DNA of 64,000 bases, from the NCBI GenBank assembly GCA_016801885.1, contig CM028900.1, forward strand, positions 18,990,972-19,054,971, read 5' to 3'. This DNA is from Toxotes chatareus. Taxonomy: Eukaryota; Chordata; Actinopteri; Toxotidae. The position numbers were made by a program, and so were the translations under genes. A model generated the notes under the pieces. The model was not told the DNA's origin. It was given only the letters and a program-made list of their open reading frames with translations, and did no database searches. Positions within the stretch are counted from its first letter, which is position 1. Every line of letters starts with the position of its first letter. Positions 49,901 through 59,410 of this stretch are shown piece by piece.

Positions 49901-50605
49901 TAAACAGGAAGGAGCATGATCTGAAATCACAATATTATCATAGAAACAGTTGTGTATCTTTGCCCTTAGTTCAGATGAGATTAAAAAGAAATCTATTCGG
50001 GAGTATGTCTGGAATGTGCTAGAATAGCAAGAGAAGGCTTTGTCTTATGGATTTAATTCTCTCCATATGTCTTGCAAATTTAGTTCTTTAATAAAATAAT
50101 GTATAGTTTCTCGACTCCTAGTATGGGATTGATCTAAACCTGTAGATCTGTCTACACTCGGGCTCAAAACACAATTAAAGTCCCCTGCAATTATGTGTTT
50201 CCCTCCTAGGGTTGAAAGCATTAGAAAAAGATTTACAAAAAAATTGGGGTCATCTATATTTGGACCATACAGATTTACTAAATTTAACTTTTCCTCCAGC
50301 AGGGAGCCTTGTATTATTAGATATCTACCCCATTTGTCTTTAACAACGTTTTCTACTAGAAAGGGGACTGATTGATGGATGAGAGTCATGACTCCTCTAG
50401 CTCTAGATGAAAAAGCTGCTGTATAAACACCCCCTTGCCACCTTCTTACAATCTTTTTTGTTTCCCCTTCCAAAAGGTGAGTTTCCTGCAAAAACACTAT
50501 TTTGGAATTCATTTCCTTCAGCCTGTTCATAACTTGCTTAATTTTTTTTAGTTGTTGTAGACCCCTGCAGTTCCAAGAAACAAATTTAAGTTTTACCTGA
50601 GACAT
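46941..50605 (-). pseudogene. LINE ORF2 (AP endonuclease and reverse transcriptase), broken
   Basis: The N-terminal APE endonuclease shows FVSWNCRGL, LQETHL, GDFNC and SDHAP. The reverse transcriptase follows, with RPISLLNSDLKILSK, FITGRQG, GCRQGCPLSPLLF and the catalytic YADD, and then a long C-terminal region with a CxxC-type motif (CTKCMEGRGTLFHCIWQC). The frame is broken by one in-frame TAA (50047-50045) and frameshifts near 49,690 (in an A-run), 48,890, 48,290, 48,010, 47,680 and 47,000. Residues between breaks remain highly L1-like, so decay is recent or partly due to sequence error. Confidence 0.92.
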
Positions 50606-51034
50606 GTTTTATATTACATACTAATAAAGCATATAACCATACTGAAAAACTAAAGAGGAGCAAAACAAAATCGGACTTATGAACAAGAGTCCTACATTCT
50701 GAACATGAATATGAACATAAACACGAACATGTCCCTTCAGCCAACATACGTGGCCCCCTCCCCAAAAAAAGTCCGTCTCCTGTTACCGCTAGTGACCGTT
50801 CCACACGATGAGGATCAGTCATACCACGCTCTGGTTCTTACTCACATAACAACTGCTACTGCTCTAAGATATACATCTTCACTCTCTTCCACGAAAAAGA
50901 AAAACTCCAAATATGTTTCTATGTTATTTCTCACATCCATCAATGTACGTATCAGAACTATAAACTATTATAGACAGTTAGCTCTTTAGTTAGCACAGCT
51001 TTCTGTTAGTGTGTACGCGTTTATTAACAGCCAT

Positions 51035-51900
51035 CTATTTCTGTATATTATTGATGAATTCCTGAGCCTCCTTTGCAGACTTAAATGTGTAGGTGCGTTC
51101 TTTTGTATGCGTTACTATCAGCTTCGCTGGATGGATCACTCCGTGGCGTATCTTCAAGTTCCTCAGCTCCTGGCGGATCGGGTCGAACTGCTTCCTCAGC
51201 TGATGTATTCCCGTAGCTAGGTCCGGGTAGATTTTGACTTGCTGGTCTTTGTACCGGACATCTTTTTTGTTCCGCATAGCAGAGATAACAGCCTGCTTGT
51301 CTTTGTAGCTGAGAAACTTCATTATTAGTGTCCTCGGTGGTGCACCGGGATCCTCGGAGGTCCAACTCTGTGCGCTCGTTCAATAACCACTGCTCGGGGC
51401 GATGTGACGTCCAACACCTCGGGTATCCACTTCTCTAAGAAGGTGCCCGGGTCCCGACCTTCTACTCCCTCCGGGAGACCAACCAGTCTCACGTTGTTAA
51501 GACGGCTTCTTGTTTCCAAGTCTAAAAGTTTATCCTCCAGTGTCTTATTTTTCGACTCAAGCGTGTACACTTTAGCTTGCAAGCTAGCAACCGTCTTCAG
51601 CATTAGCTATTCTTAGTTCCGCCTGTGACACTCGTTGTGTGCATTCATTTACTTCTTTTCTCATATCTGTTAATGCCGTCATTACTCCATCAAATCTTCC
51701 GGAAAACTCAGTTTTATGGAGTCCAGAACCGTCAATATTGTGTCCGCCTTCTCACCTCCAAGTTCCCCAACTCCACTTGAGTTTTCCTCCGCCATTTCTC
51801 CACCGCTGTTCTGTGTTTCCCTGCCAGCTCGAAACTCAGTTAATTTTGGCTGCTTCGACACTTTGCTCCTATCTTTACTTAATTTCCCAGGTTTCGACAT
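51035..51900 (-). pseudogene. LINE ORF1 (L1 ORF1p-like RNA-binding protein), broken
   Basis: The frame opens with ATG at 51900 (MSKPGKLSK). It is lost by a frameshift near 51,690 and again near 51,600, resumes with a coiled-coil segment (LQAKVYTLESKNKTLEDKLL) and an RRM-like block with the typical NNVRLVGLPEG and ERAHRVG motifs, shifts once more near 51,330, and ends with a C-terminal domain containing TYTFKSAKEAQEF. Order and motifs match L1 ORF1p (Transposase_22), a trimeric RNA chaperone. Boundaries of the breaks are approximate. Confidence 0.85.
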
Positions 51901-52016
51901 CACAATTGCGTCTTGTTGTAAGAATACTTTAGAAGAGAGTGATTTTAGAAGTTATTTTAGTAATCTGAGCAGAGCACTATAAAACGCGTCTTCTCACATG
52001 GCCGCCATAACCGGTC

Positions 52017-52029
52017 GTGATTCCAATTT
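52017..52029. repeat. LINE target-site duplication, right copy
   Basis: GTGATTCCAATTT, abutting the 5' end of the LINE on the minus strand. Confidence 0.92.
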
Positions 52030-53297
52030 AGCATGACTTGATGATAAGGGGATTGTTTTGGAACAACACACACATTTAGTTTATGTGTTTGGGAATTCTC
52101 TCGATGAAGAGGGCAGAAAGTCAAAGTCTACAATCTGCTGCATAATCGTGGATCTGGGACAAATTCAGCATCTTGCTCAAGGGCACAAGTGTAGAGAGGA
52201 CACTTGCTGTCAGAGAAAAATGAGCCCAAGCTGTCCTGATTAAGAACAGTTCCACTATTCTACTGGTTCTGTGGTATGCATGCTTTTTAAGTCCAGCTTT
52301 TATCAGGACATGCGGCCTCTAGTTTTGATTCCACTAGCCCGATAGAGAAAAAGCACAGGATGAATTTCCACTTTGTAGCTACTTCTATGAAATGGTCTGC
52401 CTAAGGACAGTGATGTAAAAAGTGTCAATGCATGTCTGTCTGCAACACTATTAAGTACATGCTTCTATATTTAGTTCAGTCCACAGGGTACAAGATTGGA
52501 AATGTAATTAAAACACCATATCTGAACCTTGTTAATATGCAGACAAGACAACCTAAGGGAACTTGGTGAGCTCTGAGTCATAATAAGCTGCATATTAAGA
52601 TTATTATCACAAAACAAATTAGCTAAGGTCATGCAAATGATGTGTGGATACACAGAGTGTTCTCCTTAAATGTTATTTGAGACCTGAGCTGAGAAGCGTG
52701 TGTTGTGTTAAATGATCAATTAGATGTTATTTATAGAAGGACAAACAGGTGACTACAGGTAAAAAGAGCACAGGGAAAGACAGAAAGATGGAGCATTTAT
52801 ACAAGTGTACTGGGGAAACACTGCATTAATCAGTTTCATATTATGATGGCTTTTTCAGACATATGAACATTACATACAACTGTATTGTGGGAAGATTCAT
52901 TGCTTTGATATGGCTTCACGTTTCCACCAAAACACAAAGCATACAACATTTTAAAGTGCTAGTCAATTTCATAACAATCCATAATATTTATCTCCCTTTC
53001 ATTGGGCGTTAACACACCCAAGGATACTGTACGAGGATGTTCCAGATACTCCAACTCCACTAACCCTTCAAAATGAAGGACAAATCCTTTAGTCAAATGG
53101 GTCTGTTGGAAATGTGGGTCCAGGCTAAAGATGTGTAATAGGATGCCTCCAGTGTTGCATGATCATGATCTAACTTTCTTATTTCAGAAATTATCAACTG
53201 ATTACAGAGAATAAAGGGTTTCAGATTTTGAGATATGAAAAATTGCACTCATAGAATTTAAGAAGACGCATGATTATATAACTTCAAAATACAGTTC
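52030..53297. other. intergenic / tmem177 3' flank
   Basis: AT-rich unique-looking sequence; I see no gene or repeat. Part may be tmem177 3' untranslated region if a more distal polyadenylation site is used. Confidence 0.55.
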
Positions 53298-53303
53298 TTT
53301 ATT
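53298..53303 (-). promoter_or_regulatory. tmem177: candidate polyadenylation signal for tmem177
   Basis: AATAAA on the minus strand, 336 bp after the tmem177 stop, with no closer canonical hexamer seen. Assignment rests on position only. Confidence 0.45.
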
Positions 53304-53638
53304 TGTGCACTGGGTCCAGAATTAATTTGTTGAATAAATAGGTCACCAGTCACATTAGCCAATAAATAGAATTGACACCCCAGGTGATGTTCTGCACTTC
53401 AGGATTCATAAAATGTTACACTAAATAACATTCAGGACATGTGTCGAGACACATTTCTTTGAAAAAAAATATTAAGAATTCTTTTGTCCAGGTTTTTCTT
53501 ACTGCTAAAAAAAACACTTCATAGCACTGCGGTCTATTCAGAGTCAAACACACTACAGTAGATCATTACAGTTGTTCACGTGAGACCCAGTAGCACTGAT
53601 TTTAATTCTCAAAACAACAGCCCTCCTCCCTTTTCCGT

Positions 53639-54370
53639 TCAAACTTTCTCTTTTTTCAGCAGAGCAATGATGCCATCCCTCCTGGATGTGTACGGTGTGT
53701 GTTTCAGCTGAAGGAGGTGAGCGGGAAATAAATTCCCACTGGGAGCATACATCTCCTCTCCTTTCTGGCCCATCAGAGAGCGCAGAGTCTTGTTTCTGGA
53801 CAGAATTTTATCATAAAACTCTACCCCTCCTTTGGCATAATCGCGTGACACTCCAGCCGCTCGTCTGTCTGAGCTATAGTCAATCCACTGGTTGACAGCA
53901 TCCGAAGTGAGGAAGTAAGACATGGCGCCAAGGCCCAGTGCCAGAACATTCACAGCTCCACGAAGAATCGCAGGCCCAGCATGGAGCCCAAACACCTGCT
54001 TCAGCACCACACTGTACACCCAAACCCCACCCAGACATAACGGTGCCACAGCAGCATTCAGAACAGGTCCTGCAGAATGCAAACGGGCCACCTCTCGCGC
54101 TAAGGCAAATTTCTTTGCCTCAAGGGAAAACATCAGTGCCTCCTTTAGCGCAGAGCCACTGTCACTGCTCCAGTCCACCGTTTTGCCGTTGATGAAAATG
54201 CTGCGGTTGGTGATTCCACTCGGGTCATCAGCCGTGCTGTTAAAGTTTGCTGGAATGCCAATTTGGGCCCCAGCAGGGAGCCAAGGGACACCAGCACCAA
54301 CCGGATGGAACCCAAAGGAGGCGAAGGCTGAGAAATTCTTGGTTGAGCTGATACCACAATCCTTCAACAC
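53639..54370 (-). CDS. tmem177: tmem177 coding exon B (residues 68-310)
   Basis: Begins VLKDCGISS directly after the acceptor TTGTAG and ends LLKKEKV-stop. It carries most of the conserved protein, including two further hydrophobic segments. No frameshift or internal stop is present. Confidence 0.95.
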   Translation of the reverse strand: MLKDCGISSTKNFSAFASFGFHPVGAGVPWLPAGAQIGIPANFNSTADDPSGITNRSIFINGKTVDWSSDSGSALKEALMFSLEAKKFALAREVARLHSAGPVLNAAVAPLCLGGVWVYSVVLKQVFGLHAGPAILRGAVNVLALGLGAMSYFLTSDAVNQWIDYSSDRRAAGVSRDYAKGGVEFYDKILSRNKTLRSLMGQKGEEMYAPSGNLFPAHLLQLKHTPYTSRRDGIIALLKKEKV

Positions 54371-55067
54371 CTACAAATGACAACAAGAGCGTTGGAATAT
54401 CGATTTTATGTCACTTTTTTTTCACTGCACATTAGAATACTCTACTTTATTGGTAAGGTTCCTCCATGAAGTATGAAAAACTGTCAATTACATGTGTGTG
54501 CTGTAATTAAATAAATTTAAAGGTCTATACTTTTCTTTGACTATTCTCTTTACTTCCACTTTTGTAAATGTCATGCATTAATATGATGCCAGTGCCAATG
54601 ACTGGCAGATGATGCTATTGCTCATACATAGTACTATTTAATAGCTAAATAGTTGCCACTAAAGTGAATTTCTAGTTGATGTCCTTTGAGTCTTTTATCT
54701 TATCTGCACTGTTTATAAATAACTGCACAAATCTGCACAAAAGTTTACAAAAATGCTATTAAATGTGATTTTGAGAGGAGAGAAAAGAGGAAAAAGAGGG
54801 AAAAAAAAAAAAAAAAAAGCTTAATTTAAACTTCTGCACAAACACACCCACACACATACACATTACCTGCTGGAAGACATCCTCAAGCTTTTCAGACAGT
54901 ATGACCGGCTCTCCTTTGTACCAGGCCTGGTACAGCTGACGGTAGGACATGTCTGGGAAAACATGGTAGAACATGTTGGCTGCAAAGACCCCGCCACAAC
55001 TCGCAATGAGCAGTGGAGTCCGGTACTTCTGAAGAAGCACTGAGTACTTGAGGAAGCGAGATGCCAT
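53639..55067 (-). CDS. tmem177: tmem177, mitochondrial inner-membrane protein (2 coding exons)
   Basis: Exon A is 55067-54867 (67 codons, donor GTAATG, phase 0) and exon B is 54370-53639 (243 codons plus stop, acceptor TTGTAG). Together they encode 310 residues; human TMEM177 has 311. Shared blocks include VGIPA-like (IGIPANF), AKKFALAREV, GLHAGP, GGVEFYDK and the C-terminal HTPYTSRRD. Hydrophobic segments are visible at about residues 17-37, 170-195 and 203-225. From the literature on the human protein, TMEM177 sits in the mitochondrial inner membrane and takes part in COX2 (complex IV) biogenesis with COX20 and the SCO proteins. The start ATG at 55067 is the only one that gives the family N-terminus. 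The gene lies upstream of ptpn4 in the same orientation. Confidence 0.95.
54371..54866 (-). other. tmem177: tmem177 intron between coding exons
   Basis: 496 bp, AT-rich, with an A-run of about 19 bases near 54,800. GT-AG, phase 0. Confidence 0.92.
54867..55067 (-). CDS. tmem177: tmem177 coding exon A (residues 1-67)
   Basis: From MASRFLKYSVLLQKYR to EDVFQQ; the donor GTAATG directly follows base 54867. It contains the first hydrophobic segment (TPLLIASCGGVFAANMFY). Just upstream (about 55132) a TTCACAG acceptor is followed at once by a 9-codon ATG-led upstream ORF; this is a possible start of the exon but is not proven. Confidence 0.92.
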
Positions 55068-57085
55068 GTCACGTATTGGTTCTTGACTGATTTTGTATCA
55101 GTTAGGAGCTGCAGACTTCAGTAGGCAGCATCTGTGAAGGAGGCAGTACGTTCATGAGTATAGCAACTTAGTTGTCCTCTTTAATGTCCTGGCCTCAGTA
55201 ACATCACCTGCATCACATGTTCAGTTAGCTTCAGTAAAGAAGTGTGCATGACAGTCTCTGGTCATCATGTCCTCAAGGTTAAGACAGTAACACCACATGA
55301 GAAGATAACAGCTGACAGTTATGGTCCAGTCCACAAATGTAGCTTATGTGTAGTGAAACAACATGTCTAGTTATAAATAAGCAACAGTTAAGGGTTATTT
55401 GTTTTAGCATGATGTCTGGGATGTCTGTTACACACCATGGTACATCTGAAGTGTTCTCTTTTGCTGGTCTGGAAACGTGCAATTCACCTAACGACACAAT
55501 TTTAACCGTATGTGACTGCCCAGACTGAGTGAAAAGACCGATAAATACGTCTCTATCACTGTCATACAACAAATATACTTATACTTCTCAACAATGCGGA
55601 ACTGAAGTTAGCCTAGCAGTACATGCCAAATCAGTAAGTCGAGACGTTTAAAGTCGCTGAAACAATGAAAAACGACACTAGAACACCCTAATAAAAAAAT
55701 AAGTAATGAAGAATAAAAATAAACGCATTTACTCTCTTCACGACCAATAGACACCTTCAAACACTCACATGCTCTGGGCATCTTTACAAGGACAGCAGTA
55801 CAGCACAGTACAGTTACATGACGACAGACGCTCCTGTTCGTAAAGTGATTTAGCTGCCGCCATGCTGTTGCACGACTGTTTTACGACAGTGCGCTTTAAA
55901 AGTGGCATTCTGTCAGACCTCTGTCAGAGTGTTTGGGCGAGATTTCACACCTCATATTAATATACTCAAACCATATGGGCAATGGAAATGAGCAATTTAA
56001 AATATCATAATGCAATGAAATGACTTTTATGTCTGCCATTAGAGCAGCTGAACGCAGGGGAGGTACTGATAAATAGTTAATAATAAAATAAAGAAAAAAA
56101 CAAAATAATTTCTCATATGTATGCCCTGATTAACGAATAAAAATAGTCAGGATGTCAGGATGTGGAGGAGTACTTGGTTAGCTGGGGATCTTTCAGTTGA
56201 ATAGAAGTAAATAAATTAACCATGGAAGCCACCTATCAATCAAAATATAATTAAGATAGCTGGAATAATCACGTAGTGACCTATTATTGATAAATACCAG
56301 AATTCACCTGTTAAGTACTTACTCTTCACAAAACCTGATTTTGAATACTTTAGGGTTTTGTTTTGTTTTTTTATATTTTACATGAGGGGATCAACTCAAA
56401 GTTATTCATACAGAGGCAGACGTAGCTTTAATGAGGATACCATGGCTCAACCGAGTACAAAGATTTGAAATAATGACACAACAAGTACCTGTCAAATCTT
56501 AACAAAAAAAATTTTGATGTTTGAAATACAAAGACTCTCCAACAGTCTCGCAGGAAAAAAGAAAAATAAACATTCAATCAAAATTTTATGTGTACAGCGC
56601 TATTCAGTATTGCACTACATGACCATCAAGGTACCACCACCCTTAACAAACCCCAATAAAGTGCAAAGTAAAGGAAAATACAGAAACTGTGAGAAAGTGC
56701 AGAACTATGTTTAATTTAACGGCTATCATTTAGATAGATAGTATAGTAAGTACAATTTGGTTGGTGTGAAAAGATTCCCAGTGTGGCATTAATTAATTAA
56801 TTAGCATTCATTTCACAGGTGTAGTAAGTATAGTCCAGTAACGACAGTGCATGACTGAAGGCCACTCACATGTCTGCAGTTTCTGGCTTTAGAACGATTA
56901 ATAGAGATAGAACAGTACACTTTTTTCTACATTTTAAATTACTTATTCTGTTTTTTGGTTTACATTGCACATATCTCTGAATAGACTTTAGTTAAGTCAT
57001 TAAATACTCCCATTATTACTACAATCTTGGCAAGCACTTGTTTGCAGTTTTTATGATGAGCTGTTTTTTGGTGTTCAGTGCTATC
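55068..57085. other. tmem177 upstream region and intergenic spacer
   Basis: Contains the tmem177 5' leader and promoter (to about 55,910). Beyond that is AT-rich sequence to the TRIM 3' end in which I see nothing. Confidence 0.6.
55840..55910 (-). promoter_or_regulatory. tmem177: probable tmem177 promoter / first exon with YY1-type motif
   Basis: The minus strand reads AGCATGGCGGCAGC across 55866-55853, which contains a YY1-type core (ATGGCGGC). The stretch is locally CpG-enriched against AT-rich flanks and lies about 800 bp upstream of the tmem177 ATG. YY1 sites just downstream of the start are common in genes for mitochondrial proteins. The leader exon and its donor could not be fixed. Confidence 0.4.
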
Positions 57086-57091
57086 TTTATT
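57086..57091 (-). promoter_or_regulatory. candidate polyadenylation signal for the TRIM gene
   Basis: AATAAA on the minus strand 150 bp after the TRIM stop codon; it is the nearest canonical hexamer. No genomic A-tract of retrogene type directly follows. Confidence 0.45.
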
Positions 57092-57240
57092 ATCTCCATT
57101 TTCTCCCTTCTTGTTTAACTTCTCCATTGTAACACATTGTTGTTATTGCTGCAATGACAGCCCCACAGAGAAACAAAAACCTGTCTTAAAAGGCACTACA
57201 CTTCATTATTTTGACCTTAATTCTTAATTGATTTTCCTCT

Positions 57241-58746
57241 TTAATTCTCTAACGCCTGTGTCACTGTTACAGAGAGCTTCAGAGGTAATATCTTCAGTGG
57301 GGTTTCACTCCAGGTGTTGATGTATGGAAACAGTTTGTTGGTAAATGTGTCTGTGAAGGTGTGTATGAGTGTGTTAGTATCTGGATTGGAGATGGACAGC
57401 TTTCTGTTGTCCCAGTCCAGGTGCACTCTGACCCTCTGAGGCCTGTCCTTCAGTGGAAGGACAGTGGCTGGACGTGATGGGCAGAATGCTGTGAATTTAC
57501 CATGACAGAACCTCACCATCCATAACCCAGACAGTATGTTTCCCACCCTCTGAGCATCCTGTGCTATCACACCCAGTGCCCATACTTGACTGTCTCCAAC
57601 CTCAACATCCCAGTTGTGACTGCCCCAGCTGAAGCCCTCAAAGCCCAAGACGCTGTGGTGCTGCTGCATCCTCTCTGGGGTTGAAGCAAGGAGCTGCTTT
57701 GGTCCACATCTCACACTGGTCAAACCCTCAGACAGGTGGAGTTCTTCATGGGCAGTGCTGGGGTCCAGGATTACAGGTGTGTATGACACCATCTCCATCA
57801 TTTTGTACCAGACGCTGAAGCTCAGATTTCCCAGGTATTTGGCAGCGTCGATCAGGGCCTCTGGTGAATGCTGTGGATCATCCGGCAGGGGGCGCTGAGC
57901 TTCTCTCGCTGCAGCATTGGCTTTTAACAGGAAAGACGCGTCCTCTTCTCTCAGCACTTCTTCTATGGTATTGATGGTACTTTCCAGAGCGGTTATTTCC
58001 CTCGTCAAACCTGCAATCTTGTCCGTTATCATCTTTCTTTTCTGCTCCTCCTCTGCTCCCAGTGCTGCGATCCTGAACTCTTCCTCCGATAGCAAAAACT
58101 CCCGAAGCACCCTGAACTCCTCTCTCACCTTCCTCTCTGTGTCCTGAGCTTGGTTCTTAATGTCTTCATCTGTCATCTCCCACTTCACTTTCATTTCACT
58201 GAAGAGTTTCACTTTGTCCCGTAAAGGACTCAAACGTTCCCGCAGATCATTTCTGTAAAACCCCGCAGCTTCGTCCACGGGTGTAAACCTGTGGTCTCTG
58301 TGCTGTAGTGAATCTCTGCAGACAACACAAACAGGGGTCCAATGGTCCCAACAGTAAAGCTTGAGTTTCTCCTTGTGCAGGCGACAGAAAGCTCCAGACT
58401 CCACTTCCAGTAAGAAAGCCTCACACAGGTTCTTCAACACCAGGTTCCGAGGCAGTCTATTAGACCGAGACACTGCCTTGCAAACGGGACATTCACGTAC
58501 CCGCTTCGTTTTCCACCACTGTAGCACGCAGGCGTTACAGAAGCTGTGGCTGCAAAGAAGCAGAACGGGATCCTTAAAGATATCCTGGCAGACCGGACAG
58601 GAGAGCTCTGAAGCCGGGGCACACCAGCTGGAAGGCATTTCAATTGTGTCACTACTTTTACCTGTTTTGAGATTTAACGTCGTAGCGTCCTCACAGCAAA
58701 ACTTTCGCTTTCGAGATTTCGCATTCTGCGGATAACTAGTGCTCAT
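57241..58746 (-). CDS. TRIM-family RING-type E3 ubiquitin ligase with PRY-SPRY domain, intronless
   Basis: A single open frame of 501 residues. RING (C3HC4): C50, C53, C65, H67, C70, C73, C86, C89. B-box 2: C121, H124, C132, H135, C140, C143, H149, H152; the fourth ligand position holds His where Asp or Cys is usual. A charged helical stretch at about 160-285 fits the coiled coil used for dimerisation. PRY begins about 325 (LDPSTAHEEL) and SPRY follows with WDVEVG (379-384), WALGV and LDWDNRKLSI. Members of this type are E3 ligases in which SPRY picks the target; many act in antiviral and stress responses, but the substrate here is unknown. It resembles the TRIM35/TRIM39/NF7-like fish expansions, and I cannot name an orthologue. 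Most TRIM-SPRY genes have several exons, so a one-exon copy suggests retroposition or intron loss. The ATG at 58746 begins MSTSYPQ. Confidence 0.92.
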   Translation of the reverse strand: MSTSYPQNAKSRKRKFCCEDATTLNLKTGKSSDTIEMPSSWCAPASELSCPVCQDIFKDPVLLLCSHSFCNACVLQWWKTKRVRECPVCKAVSRSNRLPRNLVLKNLCEAFLLEVESGAFCRLHKEKLKLYCWDHWTPVCVVCRDSLQHRDHRFTPVDEAAGFYRNDLRERLSPLRDKVKLFSEMKVKWEMTDEDIKNQAQDTERKVREEFRVLREFLLSEEEFRIAALGAEEEQKRKMITDKIAGLTREITALESTINTIEEVLREEDASFLLKANAAAREAQRPLPDDPQHSPEALIDAAKYLGNLSFSVWYKMMEMVSYTPVILDPSTAHEELHLSEGLTSVRCGPKQLLASTPERMQQHHSVLGFEGFSWGSHNWDVEVGDSQVWALGVIAQDAQRVGNILSGLWMVRFCHGKFTAFCPSRPATVLPLKDRPQRVRVHLDWDNRKLSISNPDTNTLIHTFTDTFTNKLFPYINTWSETPLKILPLKLSVTVTQALEN

Positions 58747-58854
58747 TCTGCCGGGTCATGAATATGTAAATGTGGGTGTGTAAATAGGCCCTACGATGTG
58801 CTTCATAAAATAAAATTCACATTGCTAGTAAGAAAGTTGTATCTTCAGTTACGT

Positions 58855-59170
58855 CGCTCTCATTTACAAAAGTATTCATTAAGTATAACATTAATCCAGT
58901 ACTTTGTAGAAACCCCTCTGGCAGCAGTCCCAGCTTCCAGTGTCTACAAGCTTTGGCCAGTTTATCTCATTTATCCTGACAGAAACTCTCAAGCTTCTTC
59001 ACATTGGATGGGAAACATCTGTGAACTGCCATTTTCATATCTCTCCACAGATCAGTTCTATTGGGTTTAAGTCCCTGGCTGGGCCACTCAAGGCTGGGTC
59101 ACTCACTGTCATGTTGTCATGTTCAAAGGTGAATCGATGCTCCAGTCTACCTCATCATTTTTGCAGTTCT
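58855..59170 (-). mobile_element. degenerate Tc1-like transposon fragment upstream of the TRIM gene
   Basis: The plus strand carries phrases typical of the antisense of a Tc1-family transposase gene: TAATCCAGTACTTTGTAGAA, TTTCATATCTCTCCACAGAT and GGCTGGGCCACTCAAGG. I see no terminal repeats, so the boundaries are rough. It begins about 110 bp upstream of the TRIM start codon. Confidence 0.6.
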
Positions 59171-59234
59171 CATATGTGATGTTACACTGCAACTTCCTAC
59201 TGGAAGTAATACAGTACACTATCCGGCTTTTTTC

Positions 59235-59410
59235 TGTGTGCTCCGTTTTCCCCCCACAGTGCGCAGACATGCAGTCTAGGGTAACTGTAAAATGTTAATA
59301 ATTTGAAGATGAAAGTGTTAGTGCTGAGACACCCACAACCTGCACAGGGTGTATCTTGTATCTTTCCCTGTGCAAGCTGGGCTCTAGGCTCCCTCCACCA
59401 CACACAGATG
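59235..59410 (+). repeat. degenerate L2/SINE-tail-like repeat
   Basis: Scattered matches to a common fish L2/SINE 3' module: CCCACAGTGCGCAGACATGC, ACCTGCACAGGGTGTATCTT and AGCTGGGCTCTAGGCTCC in the usual order. Heavily decayed; the family is uncertain. Confidence 0.45.

Larger units (their letters stand above)
46515..52016 (-). mobile_element. full-length L1-clade LINE, coding frames broken
   Basis: A 5.5-kb non-LTR retrotransposon on the minus strand, flanked by a perfect 13-bp target-site duplication, GTGATTCCAATTT, at 46502-46514 and 52017-52029. The 5' end (52016) begins GACCGGTTATGGCGGCC. It has ORF1 and ORF2 in the usual order, and the 3' end has AATAAA (46538-46533) and then a short A run merging with the target duplication. 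It lies between ptpn4 and tmem177, transcribed the same way. ORF1 and ORF2 are both interrupted, so this copy is not autonomous as written. Confidence 0.95.

Noticed and set aside
50705..51982. Plus-strand open frames across LINE ORF1
   Set aside because: Shadows of the minus-strand LINE coding sequence.
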